Made by a program: the position numbers and the translations under genes. From Planctomycetota bacterium (GTDB lineage: Bacteria; Planctomycetota; Planctomycetia; Planctomycetales; Planctomycetaceae), in contig JAURQH010000050.1 of assembly GCA_030836185.1 (NCBI GenBank), positions 62,001-126,000 on the forward strand: a stretch of DNA of 64,000 nt, given 5' to 3'. The notes under the pieces were generated by a model. That model had not been told where the DNA came from and did not search any database. It was given only the letters and a program-made list of their open reading frames with translations. Below are positions 62,532 to 64,000 of the stretch, in pieces. How positions within the stretch are numbered: the stretch's first letter is position 1; each line of letters starts with the position of its first letter.

Positions 62532-64000
62532 TCACGGAACCTTGTTGTCTGTCCCTTCCAGCTCGTTGAGTGCTCTGTTGAGCACACGAACTGTATATTT
62601 CCCGTCCGCCACAAGTCCCTTTCGATAAGCATTGTTGCGTTTCATTCCCTCAATCGCAGGGCGAGCCTGTTCGTCGATTTCATCAAGGACATTAGCGGCG
62701 TGGACTCTCGCCCACTGACTGCCGTTGTCGAGGACATCGATCAAAACTGGAAGTGCTTCCTCGGGACGCTCCATTCGGCACAAAGCCCGTGCAGCCGCAA
62801 CTCGGACGCTTTCGGATTGATCGTTGATAGCAATATGGACCAATTGTGGTTCCGCTCCGAGTCCCGCTTCTCCCATGTTCCCCAAGCCGATGGCAGCCCA
62901 ATAGCGGAAGGTCGATTCTGGATGTTTGAGCAGAAGATTCATCACACTAAAAGAATCAGGGCCTGCTAATGATGTGGAAGCTGCGAGTCTCAACTGTTCC
63001 ATGAACATCGTTGCGTTGTCTGATTCATTCAGTATCGCCCAGGCTGAACCGAGCTTCTTTTCGCGTGCTTGAATTTCCGCTTCGGGAACAAGCCCAAGAT
63101 CGCGCGTTTCCAGAACCCATTTGAGATGTTGTTCTTTCAAGCGATCCAGAGTCTCTTTGTACTCGGGATCATTAGCGAGGTTGTTCATCTCGTGTGGGTC
63201 ATTTTTTGTGTCGTAAAGCTCTTCAATGGCTTTCTCTGGTTCCAGAAATTTTGCGACTTGTGCCGACGCATTTCCCTGCTTTTGAACTTTTCGTATTTCG
63301 CGCATTGTGGCTCCACTCTCGGGAGTGTTCATGTACTGGTAATACGTCTTGAAGGGTTCGTAATTGCGGATGTACTTATAGCGATGATCGCGTACCGCAC
63401 GAATGATGTCATATCGTTCGTCCATACGGTCTCGAGCACCATACACATACTTTCGCGGCGTGGGACAATTTGATCCCAGAAATGGTTGGCCGTGCATGTG
63501 TTCGGGGATTTCAGCTCCGGCAAGATTGAGGGCTGTTGGCCCCAAGTCAATTAAACTGACAAGTTGATTCGAGACAGACCCCGGCTTTCCCTGATCGCCA
63601 CTTCGATACTTCTCCGGGATGCGGACAATCAGTAGTACGTGCATGCCCGAGTCGTACAGCCAGCGTTTGGCTCTCGGCAATCCGACTCCATGATCGGACC
63701 AGAAGACCACGATTGTGTCATCGGCAAGACCGGCTTCTTCCAGAGTCTTCAAGTGTTGCCCCACCCAGCGGTCAAGAGCCGTGATAATGTCGTAATAACG
63801 CCCCCAGTCTTCCCGAGTTGTTTCAGTATTTGGATAATATGGAGGGAGTGATGCGGCAACGAGATCACGGTCATGTTTTTTGATCCCTTCTGTGACACTT
63901 TTGTATTTAGAATCTCCTGCGATTCCCGATTCATGGCATCCCGTGTAATTGAAGACAGAGAAGAAGGGTTTGTCATCGGGGCAGTTCTTCCAGTGGCCCT
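62532..64000 (-). CDS. sulfatase with HEAT-like C-terminal repeats (5' part outside window)
   Basis: The frame is open from the right edge to the stop at 62532, 489 codons. Visible sulfatase core: FFSVFNYTGCHESGIAGDSK, RYYDIITALDRWVGQHLK, IVVFWSDHGVGLPRAKRWLYDSG-type segment with the metal-binding Asp-His, MHVLLIVRIPEKYRSG, QLVSLIDLGPTALNLAG, DRMDERYDIIRAVRDHRYKY and KNDPHEMNNLANDPE. The catalytic Cys site lies outside. The last 150 residues form helical HEAT-like repeats (STFRYWAAIGLGNMGEAG, SVRVAAARALCRMERPEEAL, WARVHAANVLDEIDEQAR). Such sulfatases desulfate algal polysaccharides or host glycans. A short hairpin CAAGGT/ACCTTG spans the stop. Confidence 0.92.
   Translation of the reverse strand, partial: GHWKNCPDDKPFFSVFNYTGCHESGIAGDSKYKSVTEGIKKHDRDLVAASLPPYYPNTETTREDWGRYYDIITALDRWVGQHLKTLEEAGLADDTIVVFWSDHGVGLPRAKRWLYDSGMHVLLIVRIPEKYRSGDQGKPGSVSNQLVSLIDLGPTALNLAGAEIPEHMHGQPFLGSNCPTPRKYVYGARDRMDERYDIIRAVRDHRYKYIRNYEPFKTYYQYMNTPESGATMREIRKVQKQGNASAQVAKFLEPEKAIEELYDTKNDPHEMNNLANDPEYKETLDRLKEQHLKWVLETRDLGLVPEAEIQAREKKLGSAWAILNESDNATMFMEQLRLAASTSLAGPDSFSVMNLLLKHPESTFRYWAAIGLGNMGEAGLGAEPQLVHIAINDQSESVRVAAARALCRMERPEEALPVLIDVLDNGSQWARVHAANVLDEIDEQARPAIEGMKRNNAYRKGLVADGKYTVRVLNRALNELEGTDNKVP

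Overview
The window looks like chromosomal DNA of a planctomycete (order Planctomycetales; probably a Gimesia/Rubinisphaera-like genus, which is inference). The reasons are the gene families: a DUF1549/DUF1553 cytochrome with a DUF1501 partner, a very large ThuA/dehydrogenase/cytochrome c fusion, secreted sulfatases, Gfo/Idh/MocA and SUMF1-domain proteins with export signals, GGQ-rich and D-x-F-rich secreted proteins, Ser/Thr kinases, and frequent absence of a clear Shine-Dalgarno site. I saw no phage, IS element, CRISPR array or rRNA. The two outer genes run off the window.

Left part (1-18 kb): a NAL1-like protease (edge-truncated), a GGQ-repeat secreted protein, a lipoprotein, DAHP synthase behind what looks like a complete transcription attenuator, a DUF1080-like protein, a membrane GAF-GGDEF diguanylate cyclase, a kinase fused to a degenerate receiver, NagA, a 1009-residue DUF11 protein with a long D-x-F motif array, a lipoprotein made of five related units, and 6-phosphofructokinase.

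Middle (18-31 kb): an HtrA protease, the giant heme protein, tRNA-Val and tRNA-Thr with their own terminators, small membrane proteins, then a DUF1549/1553 - DUF1501 - WD40 operon read leftwards from one promoter.

Scar (30.7-32.5 kb): a short stretch holds remnants of four genes: a 5'-truncated lipoprotein-like gene, a sulfatase tail, a 3'-truncated helical protein and an ECF sigma factor gene broken by one frameshift. It reads as the trace of a deletion plus decay.

Right part (32.5-64 kb): a von Willebrand A protein, SGNH hydrolase and GT-C glycosyltransferase; tRNA-Arg; endonuclease IV; a lipoprotein; an MMPL/RND exporter; a second SGNH hydrolase; a MocA-type oxidoreductase; a SUMF1-domain protein whose TTG start shares one base with the ATG of the divergent apbE; a sulfotransferase interrupted by one in-frame TAG; a HisA-related protein; ligA; a tiny six-cysteine secreted peptide; a coupled nitrilase/ceramidase-like pair; a tetR-adaptor-RND pump operon; and a sulfatase with a repeat-rich tail that leaves the window.

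The most interesting signal is upstream of DAHP synthase (4904-5120): a promoter-like pair, a 30-codon ORF ending in a dense Phe/Tyr/Trp run, and mutually exclusive antiterminator and terminator stems next to its stop codon.
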